In this document: piece after piece, positions 1-8,538 of the stretch
How the letters are laid out: the number at the start of each line of letters is the position of its first letter
Position numbering within the stretch: the first letter of the stretch is position 1
Assembly: GCA_947258825.1 (NCBI GenBank)
Contig: CAMYJX010000022.1
Coordinates: forward strand, 2,221 to 41,056
Source of the DNA: an uncultured Pseudomonadales bacterium
Lineage (GTDB): Bacteria; Pseudomonadota; Gammaproteobacteria; Pseudomonadales; Azotimanducaceae
Direction of reading: 5' to 3'
Length of the DNA: 38,836 nt
Program-made: the position numbers and the translations under genes
Notes under the pieces: generated by a model
What the model saw: the letters and a program-made list of their open reading frames with translations, nothing else
What the model was told of the DNA's origin: nothing
Databases searched by the model: none

Positions 1-212
1 TGTCCAAGCATCTCCGTACGGCCCCCTTAGCTGATGCCTGCCAACCGAGCGCGGACCTGTCATGCTCATGCCTATGCGCCTGCTGTTTTTGGTCCTGCGC
101 CTGGCATAACTGCTCAACCCAACTTTACCAATCTGACGACCTGGCATCCATGCGCAAATTCCCTGACCCAGCGTTCATTTTGCGTTCAGCATTGGCGAGC
201 AACAATCATTGC
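1..212. other. Left-edge non-coding stretch
   Basis: I see no credible gene here. The only open frames are short and lack a ribosome binding site. The stretch holds the upstream region of the DUF2845 gene, whose own start is uncertain and could lie as far upstream as an ATG at 150. No clear promoter or RNA gene was recognised. Confidence 0.4.
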
Positions 213-575
213 ATGTGGCAACCCGGAAACTTCCCCAGAAACTTCCCCGGAAACTTCCATAGACACATCTACTGGTACAGCTTTCTGACGCTGCTGCTCG
301 CCGGCATGCTGACGGGCCCTGCAGCGAGGGCTGAGATGCGCTGCGGTGAATCACTGGTCGAGCGGGGGTTCACGCCGCTGGAGGTACTCGCGCGCTGCGG
401 CGAGCCGCAGTTCGAGATGCAGTGGTCCGACTACCGGTATCCGGGCATCTGGCTGCGGGTGGACGAGTGGAGCTACAACCTGGGCAGCAACCGATTCCGC
501 CGCCTGCTCACCTTCGAGAACGGCCGCCTGATTCGCATCGAGACGCGCGACAAACCAAAGCTGCCCCGGATCTGA
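213..575 (+). CDS. DUF2845 domain-containing small secreted protein
   Basis: This encodes a small exported protein of unknown function. A hydrophobic segment (YWYSFLTLLLAGMLTGPAARA) ends in an Ala-x-Ala signal peptidase site at about codon 40. The mature protein would be about 80 residues. It carries two Cys in the pattern RCGxxLVxxG...EVLARCGEP, which is the DUF2845 signature; the cysteines may form a disulfide in the periplasm. The start is uncertain. ATG at 213 gives 120 residues and ATG at 150 gives 141; neither has a good Shine-Dalgarno. The N-terminal coding region contains three 12-bp tandem repeats that read as an NFP-rich stretch, which could mean the true start lies downstream of them at a non-ATG codon. 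The gene is monocistronic and is followed by a hairpin. Confidence 0.65.
   Translation: MWQPGNFPRNFPGNFHRHIYWYSFLTLLLAGMLTGPAARAEMRCGESLVERGFTPLEVLARCGEPQFEMQWSDYRYPGIWLRVDEWSYNLGSNRFRRLLTFENGRLIRIETRDKPKLPRI
223..258. repeat. Three tandem 12-bp repeats
   Basis: Three consecutive 12-bp units read ccggaaacttcc, ccagaaacttcc and ccggaaacttcc, with one substitution in the middle copy. They lie at the presumed 5' end of the DUF2845 gene. The length is a multiple of three, so the frame is kept if the region is translated. Confidence 0.9.
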
Positions 576-593
576 ACGCCTGCCTGCCGCAAA

Positions 594-618
594 CCGCCGA
601 CGAAACCACAGTCGGCGG
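594..618 (+). terminator. Hairpin after the DUF2845 gene, possible terminator
   Basis: A perfect 8-bp stem (CCGCCGAC / GTCGGCGG) closes a 9-base loop 18 bases past the stop codon. An outer GCAAAC/GTTTGC pairing (589-628) can extend it. Only a weak T-run follows (CCCTTTAAC), so intrinsic termination is plausible but not certain. An AT-rich tract at about 640-662 follows and may hold the promoter of the amidohydrolase gene. Confidence 0.45.
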
Positions 619-778
619 TGAGGTTTGCCCTTTAACTTGCTGTATTTAATATATTTTATTACCCGGGAAGCCCAGCGAAACGTTGCTGCGAGGCGGCGCG
701 GCCGAAAACCACCCCAAGTGCCTTGACTCCAGGCCCAAGAAGACGGGAAATAGAGGCTAAACCAGGGAGGACACGCAC

Positions 779-2491
779 ATGCTCGATCTACGCATAGACA
801 ACGCCAACATCATCGACGGCACCGGCGCGCCCGGATTCGCCGGATCCGTTGGCGTCAAGGACGGCAAGATCGCCGCCCTGGGCGAGGTAAACGAGCCCGC
901 CGCGAAGATCATCGACGCGAAGGGCCAGGTGGTGAGCCCGGGCTTCGTCGACGTGCACACGCACTATGATGCCCAGGTGTTCTGGGACGGAACCTTGAGC
1001 CCTTCCTGCTATCACGGCGTCACGACCGTTTTCGGTGGCCACTGCGGCTTCAGCATCGCGCCCCTGAACGAGGAGGCCGCGCCCTATCTGCTGAACATGC
1101 TGGCTCGGGTGGAAGGCATGCCCGTTTCCAGCCTGCAGGAGGGCGTACCCTGGGACTGGCACAGCTTCGCCGAGTACCTGGCGAAGCTGGACGGCAAGCT
1201 CGGGGTGAATGCGGGCTTCATGGCCGGGCACAGCGCCATCCGCCGGGTAGTAATGGGCGAACGCGCGGTGGGCGAAGAAGCGACGCCAGAGGAACTCGCC
1301 GCCATGACCGCCCTGCTGGCGCGATGCCTGGAAGGCGGTGCCATGGGTTTTTCATCCACCATCTCCCCAACCCACAACGATGCCGACGGTCAGCCGGTAC
1401 CGTCACGGCACGCCAGCCGTGAGGAGCTGGTGGAGCTGGCCCGGGTCTGCCGGGACCATGAGGGCACATCGCTGGAGTTTCTGCCGGGGGTCGGCTTCTT
1501 CTCCGACGAGATCAAACAGCTGATGTCGGACCTGTCCACCTCTGCCCAGCGACCGCTGAACTGGAACGTGCTGGCAGCCGGAGACTGGGAAGTGATGGAA
1601 AACCAGCTGTCGGCTACCGATGTGGCGCGAAGCAACGGCGGCGAGGTGCTGGCGCTGACGGTACCTCAGCCCATCAGCCTGCGCATCAATCTCTACGGTG
1701 GCTTCGTGTTCGACGCGTTCGAAGGCTGGGCGGACCTGTTCCAGCTGCCGGTGGAAGCGCGAATCGAAGCGCTCAAGGACCCGGCCCGTCGTCGCGATCT
1801 GGACCAGAGCGCCCGCGCCAAGGGCGCGCTGCGCAACCTGGCGGTCTGGGAGGACTACACGATCCACGCCACTTTTGCCCCGGAGAACAAGCACCTGGAG
1901 GGCCGTACCATCGGCTCGCTGGCAGAAGAAACCGGCAAGGCGCCCATCGACGCCATGCTGGATCTGGCCATCTCCGAAGGGCTTCGCACATCGTTCATGC
2001 CCCCACCCGTAGGCGGTGACGAAGCGTTGTGGGAAACCCGGGGCAAGCTGTGGGCCGACGATCGAACCCTGATCGGCGCGTCAGACGCAGGTGCTCATCT
2101 GGACATGATTGACACCTTTGCGTTTTCCACCCAGGTGCTGGGCAACGGCGTACGCAAGTACAAAGTCATCTCGCTGGAAGCGGCCATCCACCAGATGACC
2201 CAGGTGCCGGCAGAGGTATTCGGCCTCAACGACCGGGGCGTTCTTAAAGTCGGCTGGAATGCCGATCTCGTCATCCTCGATCCCGACACCGTCGGTTCCG
2301 GCCCCGTCTACATGCGCACAGATCTGCCCTGCGACGAGCCCCGGGTCTATGCGGACGCCTTCGGCATCGAGCACGTCTTCGTCAACGGCGTGCAGACCAT
2401 CGAGAACGGCAAGCACACCAGCGCCCTGCCAGGCACGGTACTGCGTTCGGGCAAAGACACCCACACCCCGTCGCTGCGCCGGAACGCCTGA
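779..2491 (+). CDS. N-acyl-D-amino-acid deacylase / D-aminoacylase-type amidohydrolase
   Basis: A 570-residue metal-dependent hydrolase of the amidohydrolase superfamily, close in layout to N-acyl-D-amino-acid deacylases. The N-terminal beta-sandwich strand (IDNANIIDGTG) is followed by the metal-binding HxH motif at residues 60-62 (PGFVDVHTHYDAQ). A late GASDAGAHLDMI segment fits the conserved Asp of the barrel's last strand. The C-terminal half (FGLNDRGVLKVGWNADLVILD) is the usual return to the beta-sandwich. The start is supported by GGGAGG 8-10 bases upstream. Family members release D-amino acids or cleave related amides and cyclic ureas in the cytoplasm; the substrate here is unknown. It is convergent with the downstream CoA-transferase gene, with a 11-base gap. 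Confidence 0.88.
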   Translation: MLDLRIDNANIIDGTGAPGFAGSVGVKDGKIAALGEVNEPAAKIIDAKGQVVSPGFVDVHTHYDAQVFWDGTLSPSCYHGVTTVFGGHCGFSIAPLNEEAAPYLLNMLARVEGMPVSSLQEGVPWDWHSFAEYLAKLDGKLGVNAGFMAGHSAIRRVVMGERAVGEEATPEELAAMTALLARCLEGGAMGFSSTISPTHNDADGQPVPSRHASREELVELARVCRDHEGTSLEFLPGVGFFSDEIKQLMSDLSTSAQRPLNWNVLAAGDWEVMENQLSATDVARSNGGEVLALTVPQPISLRINLYGGFVFDAFEGWADLFQLPVEARIEALKDPARRRDLDQSARAKGALRNLAVWEDYTIHATFAPENKHLEGRTIGSLAEETGKAPIDAMLDLAISEGLRTSFMPPPVGGDEALWETRGKLWADDRTLIGASDAGAHLDMIDTFAFSTQVLGNGVRKYKVISLEAAIHQMTQVPAEVFGLNDRGVLKVGWNADLVILDPDTVGSGPVYMRTDLPCDEPRVYADAFGIEHVFVNGVQTIENGKHTSALPGTVLRSGKDTHTPSLRRNA

Positions 2492-2502
2492 AGCCGGCGT
2501 TC

Positions 2503-3687
2503 TCAACCGATAATGCCCGCCTCGCGCAGCTGTCCGATCTGCTCCGGCGTGCGGCCCAGTGAGGCGAGCACCTCATCGGTGTGCTCACCGAGCCCGGGTG
2601 ACGCCCGGTGCAGCCCGGATGGGGTGGCTTGGAACCGGGCGGACGGGCGTGGCTGGCGCATGCTGCCGCCCAGCGGATGATCCACCGCTTGCAGCGCCCC
2701 CATGGCGACGACCTGCGGGTCATCCACCACGGCCGCTTTGCTGTTGATCCGTGAGTAGGGTACGTCGTTAGCTTCCAGACGGTCACAGATCTGGTCTGTG
2801 GTAAACGTTGCATAGGCGTCGTCCAGATAGGCCTGCATCAGGTTCCAGTGCTCCCAGCGCGCCTCCTGGGTGGCAAAGCGCTCGTCGCCCCAAAGCTCCA
2901 TGAGATCGAGGGCGCGGAAGGTGCCTTCCCATTCCGCCGCCTTTACCGGCATCACCGAAACGTAGCCATCCGCCGTTTTGCGAACGAAGCTGGCGTGATC
3001 CATATCAGGCACCGGCTTCACGTCGTCACCGACAAAGGTGAAGTTGTGCATGGCGTCAGGCCAGACGAAATGCAGCGCCGCATCCAGCATGGTGATCTCC
3101 ACACGCTGGCCCTGACCGGTACGCGCTCTTGCAAACAGCGCCGCAGAGATGGCCTGAGCCGCGTTGAGGGACGTGATCTTGTCGCAGATCAGCGTGTTGA
3201 TCATCTGCGGCCTTCCAGTGGACGGATCAGACTGAAGCGCAGCAACGCCCGAAACCCCCTGAATGACCGCGTCGTAAACACGCCGGCCGGCGTAGGGACC
3301 CTCCGCACCCACGCCGTTGATGGACGCGTAGATGAGATCCGGTTTCAGCGCTCTGACGGTCTCGTAGCCGAGGCCCAGACGATCCATGACCCCGGGTCGA
3401 AAATTCTCAACCAGCACGTCTGCTGTGCCGATCAGGTCCAGAAGTATTTCCCGCCCTTCGTCAGTTCGGGCGTCGACCACCACCGATCGCTTGTTACGGT
3501 TCATCATGGCGAAATGGGCGGCGACCCCGTTGCGCTGAGGCTGACCGCGGCGCATCAGATCGCCGTCTGCGGATTCGATCTTGATGACGTCGGCTCCCTG
3601 GTCGCCCAGAATGGACGTCGCGATGGGGCCGGAATAAATGGATGTGAAATCGACGATGCGGATACCCGCCAGCGGACCCGTAGACAT
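2503..3687 (-). CDS. CaiB/BaiF family CoA-transferase (family III)
   Basis: Family III CoA-transferase of 394 residues, which moves CoA between carboxylic acids through an enzyme-aspartyl intermediate. The N-terminal PLAGIRIVDFTSIYSGP block, the NRNKRSVVVD segment and VLVENFRPGVMDRLGLGY are hallmarks. Asp169 (LICDKITS) falls at the position of the catalytic Asp of formyl-CoA transferase. The open frame extends upstream to 3771, but ATG at 3687 is chosen because it has a GAGGGA ribosome site and matches the normal family N-terminus. The substrate is unknown. It is divergent from the SnoaL-like gene, with 120 bases between them for both promoters. Confidence 0.9.
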   Translation of the reverse strand: MSTGPLAGIRIVDFTSIYSGPIATSILGDQGADVIKIESADGDLMRRGQPQRNGVAAHFAMMNRNKRSVVVDARTDEGREILLDLIGTADVLVENFRPGVMDRLGLGYETVRALKPDLIYASINGVGAEGPYAGRRVYDAVIQGVSGVAALQSDPSTGRPQMINTLICDKITSLNAAQAISAALFARARTGQGQRVEITMLDAALHFVWPDAMHNFTFVGDDVKPVPDMDHASFVRKTADGYVSVMPVKAAEWEGTFRALDLMELWGDERFATQEARWEHWNLMQAYLDDAYATFTTDQICDRLEANDVPYSRINSKAAVVDDPQVVAMGALQAVDHPLGGSMRQPRPSARFQATPSGLHRASPGLGEHTDEVLASLGRTPEQIGQLREAGIIG

Positions 3688-3807
3688 GCTGCTCCCTCTT
3701 TTCGTTGCTGAGCGAATGCTACCCGACCCGCAGATAGCTGCACATGCCTTGCGCGCGCGATGCAGATTCATGCCGCAGCCTGAGATCCGAAGTCAAAGGA
3801 GAGAAAC

Positions 3808-4269
3808 ATGAGCGTCGCCGAGAACAGACAGCTGATCGAGCGGTGGTATCAGGCCCTTGCCGAGGGGGATTTCGACACGATCTTCGATATGCACCACGAT
3901 GATGTGATCTACAACATGGTGGGCAACACGCCGGTATCCGGACGCATCCATGGAAAGGACGCTTGCTGCAACGGCATGATCAACCAGAAGCTGCTGGAGA
4001 AACTGGTGCCGGACAGGATTCGGTTCGCGACCAAGTGGACCATCGTCGCCGCCGAGGGGGATCGCGTGGTGGGCCTGATGCAGGGTGGCGGGCCCACTGA
4101 GGACGGACACAATTACGAGCAGACCTATTGCGAAATATTCACCATACGCGATGGCAAGATCGTCGAGATGCACAATTTCTTCGACACCGTGCTGGTGGAG
4201 CAGTGTCTATTCGACAACCCTCTGGTCCGGCCGGAAGCGGCCCTGGCCGACCCTTTCCAGATCGGCTGA
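3808..4269 (+). CDS. SnoaL-like / NTF2-fold protein
   Basis: A 153-residue protein of the nuclear transport factor 2-like fold (SnoaL-like). The N-terminal helix (NRQLIERWYQALAEGDFD) and the C-terminal strand IVEMHNFFDTVLVEQ are typical. Members are small cytoplasmic isomerases, cyclases, hydrolases or ligand-binding proteins, often in catabolic clusters; the reaction cannot be read from the sequence. AAAGGAGAG lies just upstream of the ATG. It is divergent from the CoA-transferase and convergent with the DUF3775 gene. Confidence 0.8.
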   Translation: MSVAENRQLIERWYQALAEGDFDTIFDMHHDDVIYNMVGNTPVSGRIHGKDACCNGMINQKLLEKLVPDRIRFATKWTIVAAEGDRVVGLMQGGGPTEDGHNYEQTYCEIFTIRDGKIVEMHNFFDTVLVEQCLFDNPLVRPEAALADPFQIG

Positions 4270-4280
4270 GGCAAGCGAGC

Positions 4281-4664
4281 TCACTCCGGCTCGTAACCGT
4301 GCAGGTTCAGGCCTTCCTCCAGGTAGTCGGACAGCAGCGGCGTCGCGATCAGATACTCGGCCGTGCGCGCGTTGTGGGCATCCGTCGCCTGGGCAAGGGC
4401 GTCTTCCCACTCCTCGAGTGCGAAGTCGCCGCGTCCCAGCCACATCAGCGCCACCAGGCATATCTGCTGATCCGGCTCGAGGTCCGCGATGGTGCTGGCC
4501 AGCTCCTGATAGGTGAAATCTTCGACGTGCTCCGACAGCACCCCTTCCGCCCATTCGCCGGTGGGGCGTTGGGGGGGCTCGGGAATGCTCACCGAGTCCT
4601 TGGCCTGAAACTCACGTGACTTGTCGATGATGAAGTTGACGGTTTCCGGATTCAGATCGATCAC
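4281..4664 (-). CDS. DUF3775 domain-containing protein
   Basis: A cytoplasmic protein of unknown function that matches DUF3775 from memory: IDLNPETVNFIIDKSREFQ at the N-terminus, ALMWLGRGDFALEEW in the middle and HNARTAEYLIATPLLSDYLE near the end. The open frame runs upstream to 4895, overlapping the divergent ligase gene. I choose GTG at 4664 (127 residues), because GGGAGG lies five bases upstream, the domain begins at this point, and the overlap disappears. The rest of the longer frame has no family-like sequence. Confidence 0.75.
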   Translation of the reverse strand: MIDLNPETVNFIIDKSREFQAKDSVSIPEPPQRPTGEWAEGVLSEHVEDFTYQELASTIADLEPDQQICLVALMWLGRGDFALEEWEDALAQATDAHNARTAEYLIATPLLSDYLEEGLNLHGYEPE

Positions 4665-4799
4665 GATGCCCTCCCCGCGGGTTGATCCGTACAGTGTAAT
4701 GCAGCCGGGGGCTCGATCGCCTAGGTAGATGTCCCGGTGTCGGACCCACCGTGGATTAGGCAATTCTGCCAACGCAACCATCAGCCCGGTAATGATGCC

Positions 4800-6476
4800 A
4801 TGGATAGCTACGTACACGGTGTCAGCGACACGCCGCTGCTCGGCGAGACCATTGGTCGCGCCTTTGATCGGATTGCCGCGCAACGGCCCGACCACGAGGC
4901 GCTGGTGGTCTGCGACCAGGGGGTCCGCTGGACCTACGCCGAGCTGTTCAGACAGGTAGATACTCTAGCCGCGGGCCTGATCGCCTGCGGGCTGCAACCC
5001 GGAGAGCGCATCGGCATCTGGGCACCGAACCGGGCCGAATGGGTAGTGATCCAGTTTGCCGCCGCCAAAGCGGGGCTCATCCTGGTCAACATCAACCCCG
5101 CCTATCGTCTCAACGAGCTGGAATACACGCTGAAGAAAGTCGGCTGCAGAGCGCTCATCCTCGAGCCCGCTTTCAAGACCAGCAACTACATCGCGATGAT
5201 GCGCGAGCTTGCCCCGGAGCTGGGCGATAGCGAGCCCGGCAGGCTGCAATCCGGGCGACTGCCCGAGCTGCGCTGCCTGATCAGCCTGGGCGAGACGGCT
5301 GACCCGGGCTTCATGCGTTACGCCGACGTTCTCGACGCGGCCAGCCAGGATGCCCGGGCGCGGCTCGACGAGCTGGCGACGGTCCTGCAGTTCGATGACC
5401 CCATCAACATTCAGTTCACCAGCGGAACCACCGGGCTGCCGAAGGCCGCCACCCTCACGCATCACAACATCATCAACAACGCCTATTTCAGCGGCGAGCG
5501 CATGGCTTTCTCGTGGGCAGACAGGTTGTGCATTCCGGTGCCCATGTACCATTGCTTCGGCATGGTGCTGGGAACCCTGCTGTGCGTGGCTCACGGCGCC
5601 ACCATGGTGCTGCCGTCGGCCGGCTTCGACCCGGGCACCGCCCTGCACGCGGTCAGCCGCGAACGGTGCACGGCCATACACGGGGTGCCCACCATGTTTA
5701 TTGCGGAGCTGGAACACGAAGACTTCGCCTCGCTGGACCTGGGCAGCCTGCGCACGGGCATCATTGCCGGCGCGCCCTGCCCCATCGAGCTCATGCACCG
5801 CCTCATCGAGGAGATGCACCTGACCGAGATCACCATCGCGTACGGCATGACGGAAACCGGGCCGGTGAGTTTCCAGACCCGAACAACCGACAGCCTGGAA
5901 AGGAAGGTGGGCACCGTGGGCCAGGCTCTGCCCCACACGGAAATCAAGATCGTCAACGAGGAGAACCGTGTCGTTGCCGCTGGCACATCCGGCGAGCTGC
6001 TCACCCGCGGCTACTGCGTCATGCCCGGGTACTGGGAGGACGAGGAGAAAACCGCGGCCACCATCGACGATGCCGGCTGGCTGCACTCTGGCGACATGGC
6101 GGTGCTCGACGTGCAAGGCTACTGCCAGATCGTCGGCCGCCTGAAAGACATGCTGATCCGCGGCGGCGAAAACATCTTCCCCCGGGAGATCGAGGAATTT
6201 CTGTTCCAACATCCCAAAGTGGATCAGGCAGAGGTAATCGGCGTGCCGGACCCGAAGTTCGGCGAGGAGATCTGCGCCTGGATAAAGCTGAAGCCCGGCG
6301 TGACCAGCACGCCCGAAGAGATGCGCGAGTTCTGTCGGGACAAGATCGCCCACTACAAGATTCCCCGCTACATCCTGTTCGTGGACGAGTTTCCCATGAC
6401 CATCACCGGCAAGGTGCAGAAGTTCAAGATGCGGGAGCAGACCATCGAGCAGCTGGGGCTGGAGCAATCGGCATGA
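4800..6476 (+). CDS. Acyl-CoA synthetase (AMP-forming, ACSF2-like)
   Basis: ATP-dependent acid:CoA ligase of the ANL superfamily, 558 residues. It activates a carboxylic acid, probably medium-chain or branched, to its acyl-CoA through an acyl-AMP. The P-loop-like motif FTSGTTGLPKAATLTHHN starts at residue 206; YGMTETGPVSF, SGDMAVLD, GRLKDMLIRGGENIFP and the C-terminal Lys region TGKVQKFKMRE follow in the usual order. The early SYVHGVSDTPLLGETIG block is typical of the ACSF2-like group. ATG at 4800 is chosen over ATG at 4737 on that basis; its ribosome site is weak. Its TGA overlaps the ATG of the E1 alpha gene (ATGA), so it leads a five-gene operon with the 2-oxoacid dehydrogenase. Confidence 0.9.
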   Translation: MDSYVHGVSDTPLLGETIGRAFDRIAAQRPDHEALVVCDQGVRWTYAELFRQVDTLAAGLIACGLQPGERIGIWAPNRAEWVVIQFAAAKAGLILVNINPAYRLNELEYTLKKVGCRALILEPAFKTSNYIAMMRELAPELGDSEPGRLQSGRLPELRCLISLGETADPGFMRYADVLDAASQDARARLDELATVLQFDDPINIQFTSGTTGLPKAATLTHHNIINNAYFSGERMAFSWADRLCIPVPMYHCFGMVLGTLLCVAHGATMVLPSAGFDPGTALHAVSRERCTAIHGVPTMFIAELEHEDFASLDLGSLRTGIIAGAPCPIELMHRLIEEMHLTEITIAYGMTETGPVSFQTRTTDSLERKVGTVGQALPHTEIKIVNEENRVVAAGTSGELLTRGYCVMPGYWEDEEKTAATIDDAGWLHSGDMAVLDVQGYCQIVGRLKDMLIRGGENIFPREIEEFLFQHPKVDQAEVIGVPDPKFGEEICAWIKLKPGVTSTPEEMREFCRDKIAHYKIPRYILFVDEFPMTITGKVQKFKMREQTIEQLGLEQSA

Positions 6477-7549
6477 GCGGCCCGCTGACGTTCACCATCG
6501 ACCAGACGGCTTACCTGGACGCGCAGGGAAATCTGCTGCAGCCGCTGCCCGCCGCTTTCGAGAAACCGAACGTGCTGGCCGATCTGCTCAGGCAGATGCT
6601 GATGGCACGGTGCTTCGATACCAAGGCCATCGAGCTGCAGCGAACCGGACGCCTGGGCACTTACGCTTCCTGCCTGGGACAGGAGGCCGTGGGCGTGGGC
6701 GTGGGTTGGGCCATGCAGCCGGAAGACGTGCTGCTGCCGTCCTTTCGAGACCACGCGGGGCAGCTGGCGCGCGGCGTCCGCATGGCCGAGCTGTTTGCCT
6801 ACTGGGGCGGCGACGAGCGGGGATCCGACTTCGCGGTACCGCGGGAAGACTTTCCCGTCAGCATCACGGTGGGCGGCCACGCGCCCCACGCCGCCGGCGT
6901 GGCGCTGGCATTCAAGCTGCGGGCCGAGCCGCGGGTTGCCGTATGCCTGTTCGGCGACGGCGCCACTTCCAAAGGCGACTTTTACGAGGCCATGAACCTG
7001 GCCGGCGTCTGGGGCCTGCCCGTGGTGTTCGTCATCAGCAATAACCAGTGGGCCATCTCCACACCACGCGCCGAGCAGTCTGCGGCCACCACGCTGGCCC
7101 AGAAGGCGATTGCTGCGGGATTTCAGGGCGAGCAGGTGGACGGCAATGACGTCATCGCCGTGGCCCAGGTGGTTGGTGAGGCGATTGCGCACGCACGCAG
7201 CGGCAAAGGGCCGCGGCTGGTGGAATGCCTCACCTATCGGCTGGGGGATCACACCACCGTCGATGACGCCTCCCGTTACCGCAGTGAAGAAGAGGTCAGC
7301 CGGGCCTGGCACGAGGAGCCCGTACGCCGGTTACGCAGCTTCCTGACGATGGGCGGCAGCTGGATCCAGCAGACGGAAGACCAGTGGGTGCAGCATTGCC
7401 AAGCGCAGGTCGAGCAAGCCGTGGACGACTATCTGAACCTTCCCCCCCGCGGGCCGGAAAGCCTGTTCGACTGCCTGTTCGAAACCCTGCCGACCGGTCT
7501 GGCCTCGGAGCAGCGGGCGGTGGTGGCTCGCGGGTCCGACGATGGCTGA
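6473..7549 (+). CDS. pdhA: 2-oxoacid (pyruvate / branched-chain) dehydrogenase E1 component, alpha subunit
   Basis: Thiamine diphosphate-binding alpha chain of a heterotetrameric E1, 358 residues, which decarboxylates a 2-oxoacid and reductively acylates the lipoyl group of E2. The ThDP motif is complete: GDGATSKGDF at residues 161-170, ending with NN at 190-191 (FVISNNQWAIST). The segment YRLGDHTTVDDASRYR is the conserved loop corresponding to the phosphorylation loop in eukaryotes. Database-style naming would be pyruvate dehydrogenase, but the neighbouring amino acid dehydrogenase makes a branched-chain 2-oxoacid substrate at least as likely. ATG at 6473 overlaps the previous stop by four bases and the stop overlaps the beta gene, implying translational coupling. 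Confidence 0.9.
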   Translation: MSGPLTFTIDQTAYLDAQGNLLQPLPAAFEKPNVLADLLRQMLMARCFDTKAIELQRTGRLGTYASCLGQEAVGVGVGWAMQPEDVLLPSFRDHAGQLARGVRMAELFAYWGGDERGSDFAVPREDFPVSITVGGHAPHAAGVALAFKLRAEPRVAVCLFGDGATSKGDFYEAMNLAGVWGLPVVFVISNNQWAISTPRAEQSAATTLAQKAIAAGFQGEQVDGNDVIAVAQVVGEAIAHARSGKGPRLVECLTYRLGDHTTVDDASRYRSEEEVSRAWHEEPVRRLRSFLTMGGSWIQQTEDQWVQHCQAQVEQAVDDYLNLPPRGPESLFDCLFETLPTGLASEQRAVVARGSDDG

Positions 7550-8522
7550 GCACAACCTGCTGGAAGCCGTGAACCTGGCTCTGCGGCACGCCATGGCCGA
7601 GGACGACCGCGTGCTGGTGCTCGGCGAGGACGTTGGCGTCCTGGGCGGCGTGTTTCGGGCCACCGACGGGCTGCTTCAGGCCTATGGCGGCAAACGCGTA
7701 TTCGACACGCCCCTGGCCGAAACCGTCATCGCCGGCGTCGCGGTCGGCCTGGCGGCTCAGGGTTTTCGTCCCGTCGCAGAAATCCAGTTCATGGGGTTCA
7801 TCTATCCCACCATTGACCAGCTGGTAAACCACGCTTCCAGACTGCGCAATCGGACCCGTGGCCGGCTGAGCTGTCCCATGGTGCTGAGGGCGCCCTACGG
7901 GGGCGGGATTCACGCGCCGGAGCACCATTCCGAAAGCACCGAAGCCATGCTGGCGCACATTCCCGGCTTGCGGGTGGTCATACCTTCCTCACCCCGCCGC
8001 GCGTACGGGCTGCTGCTGTCGGCCATACGCGACCCCGATCCCGTCGTGTTTCTCGAACCCAAGCGCATCTACCGGGCCTTCAAAGAGCCCTGCTCCGACG
8101 ACGGCGAAGCCTGGCCGCTGGATCGTGCCGAGATCCTCAGGCGCGGCACAGACGTCACCCTGATAAGCTGGGGGGCCATGATCCGCGAGTGTCTGACCGC
8201 GGCCGAGCAGTTGGCCGGGGACGGCGTGGAGACAGAGGTGATCGACGTCGCTACCCTTGCGCCTTTGGATACCGAAACCATACTCACCTCGGTGCAGCGT
8301 ACGGGACGGGTAGTCATCGTTCACGAGGCCGCCGGTAACGGCGGCTATGGCGGCGAGATCGCGGCGCGTATTGCCGAGGAAGGGCTTTACGATCTGGAAG
8401 CGCCCATTCGGCGGGTCACCGGCTACGACACCGTCATGCCCCTGCCTCGCCTCGAGCACCTCTACATGCCCAACGTGCCACGGATCGTCGAAGCCGTGCT
8501 GGCGTGCTTGACGCCAGCCTGA
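7542..8522 (+). CDS. pdhB: 2-oxoacid dehydrogenase E1 component, beta subunit
   Basis: Beta chain of the E1 heterotetramer, 326 residues, transketolase-like pyrimidine-binding and C-terminal domains. Recognisable blocks are LGEDVGVLGGVFRATDGL, DTPLAETVIAGVAVGLAAQG, RAPYGGGIHAPEHHSES and the C-terminal EAAGNGGYGGEIAARI. Glu of the GEDVG and ETVIAG segments corresponds to residues that contact ThDP in the family. The start overlaps the end of the alpha gene by eight bases. It works with the alpha subunit and the lipoyl-bearing E2 encoded directly downstream. Confidence 0.92.
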   Translation: MAEHNLLEAVNLALRHAMAEDDRVLVLGEDVGVLGGVFRATDGLLQAYGGKRVFDTPLAETVIAGVAVGLAAQGFRPVAEIQFMGFIYPTIDQLVNHASRLRNRTRGRLSCPMVLRAPYGGGIHAPEHHSESTEAMLAHIPGLRVVIPSSPRRAYGLLLSAIRDPDPVVFLEPKRIYRAFKEPCSDDGEAWPLDRAEILRRGTDVTLISWGAMIRECLTAAEQLAGDGVETEVIDVATLAPLDTETILTSVQRTGRVVIVHEAAGNGGYGGEIAARIAEEGLYDLEAPIRRVTGYDTVMPLPRLEHLYMPNVPRIVEAVLACLTPA

Positions 8523-8538
8523 TGCAAGCCCAGCCGCC

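Noticed and set aside
223..258. CRISPR-like repeat array
   Set aside because: The units are 12 bp with no spacers; there are no cas genes anywhere.
34..288. Open frame with PETSPETSPETS-like repeat
   Set aside because: It is the translation of the 12-bp repeats in a frame other than that of the DUF2845 gene, with no ribosome site or family-like sequence.
2848..3711. Long plus-strand open frame opposite the CoA-transferase gene
   Set aside because: It is the antisense shadow of a clear family III CoA-transferase; high GC content makes long antisense frames common here.
4965..6467. 500-codon minus-strand open frame opposite the acyl-CoA synthetase
   Set aside because: It has His/Gly/Leu-rich shadow composition and no recognisable motif, while the plus strand has all ANL motifs.
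5513..6472. In-frame extension upstream of the E1 alpha gene
   Set aside because: It runs through the synthetase in another frame and is Arg/Gly/His-rich; the real start is ATG 6473 at an ATGA junction.
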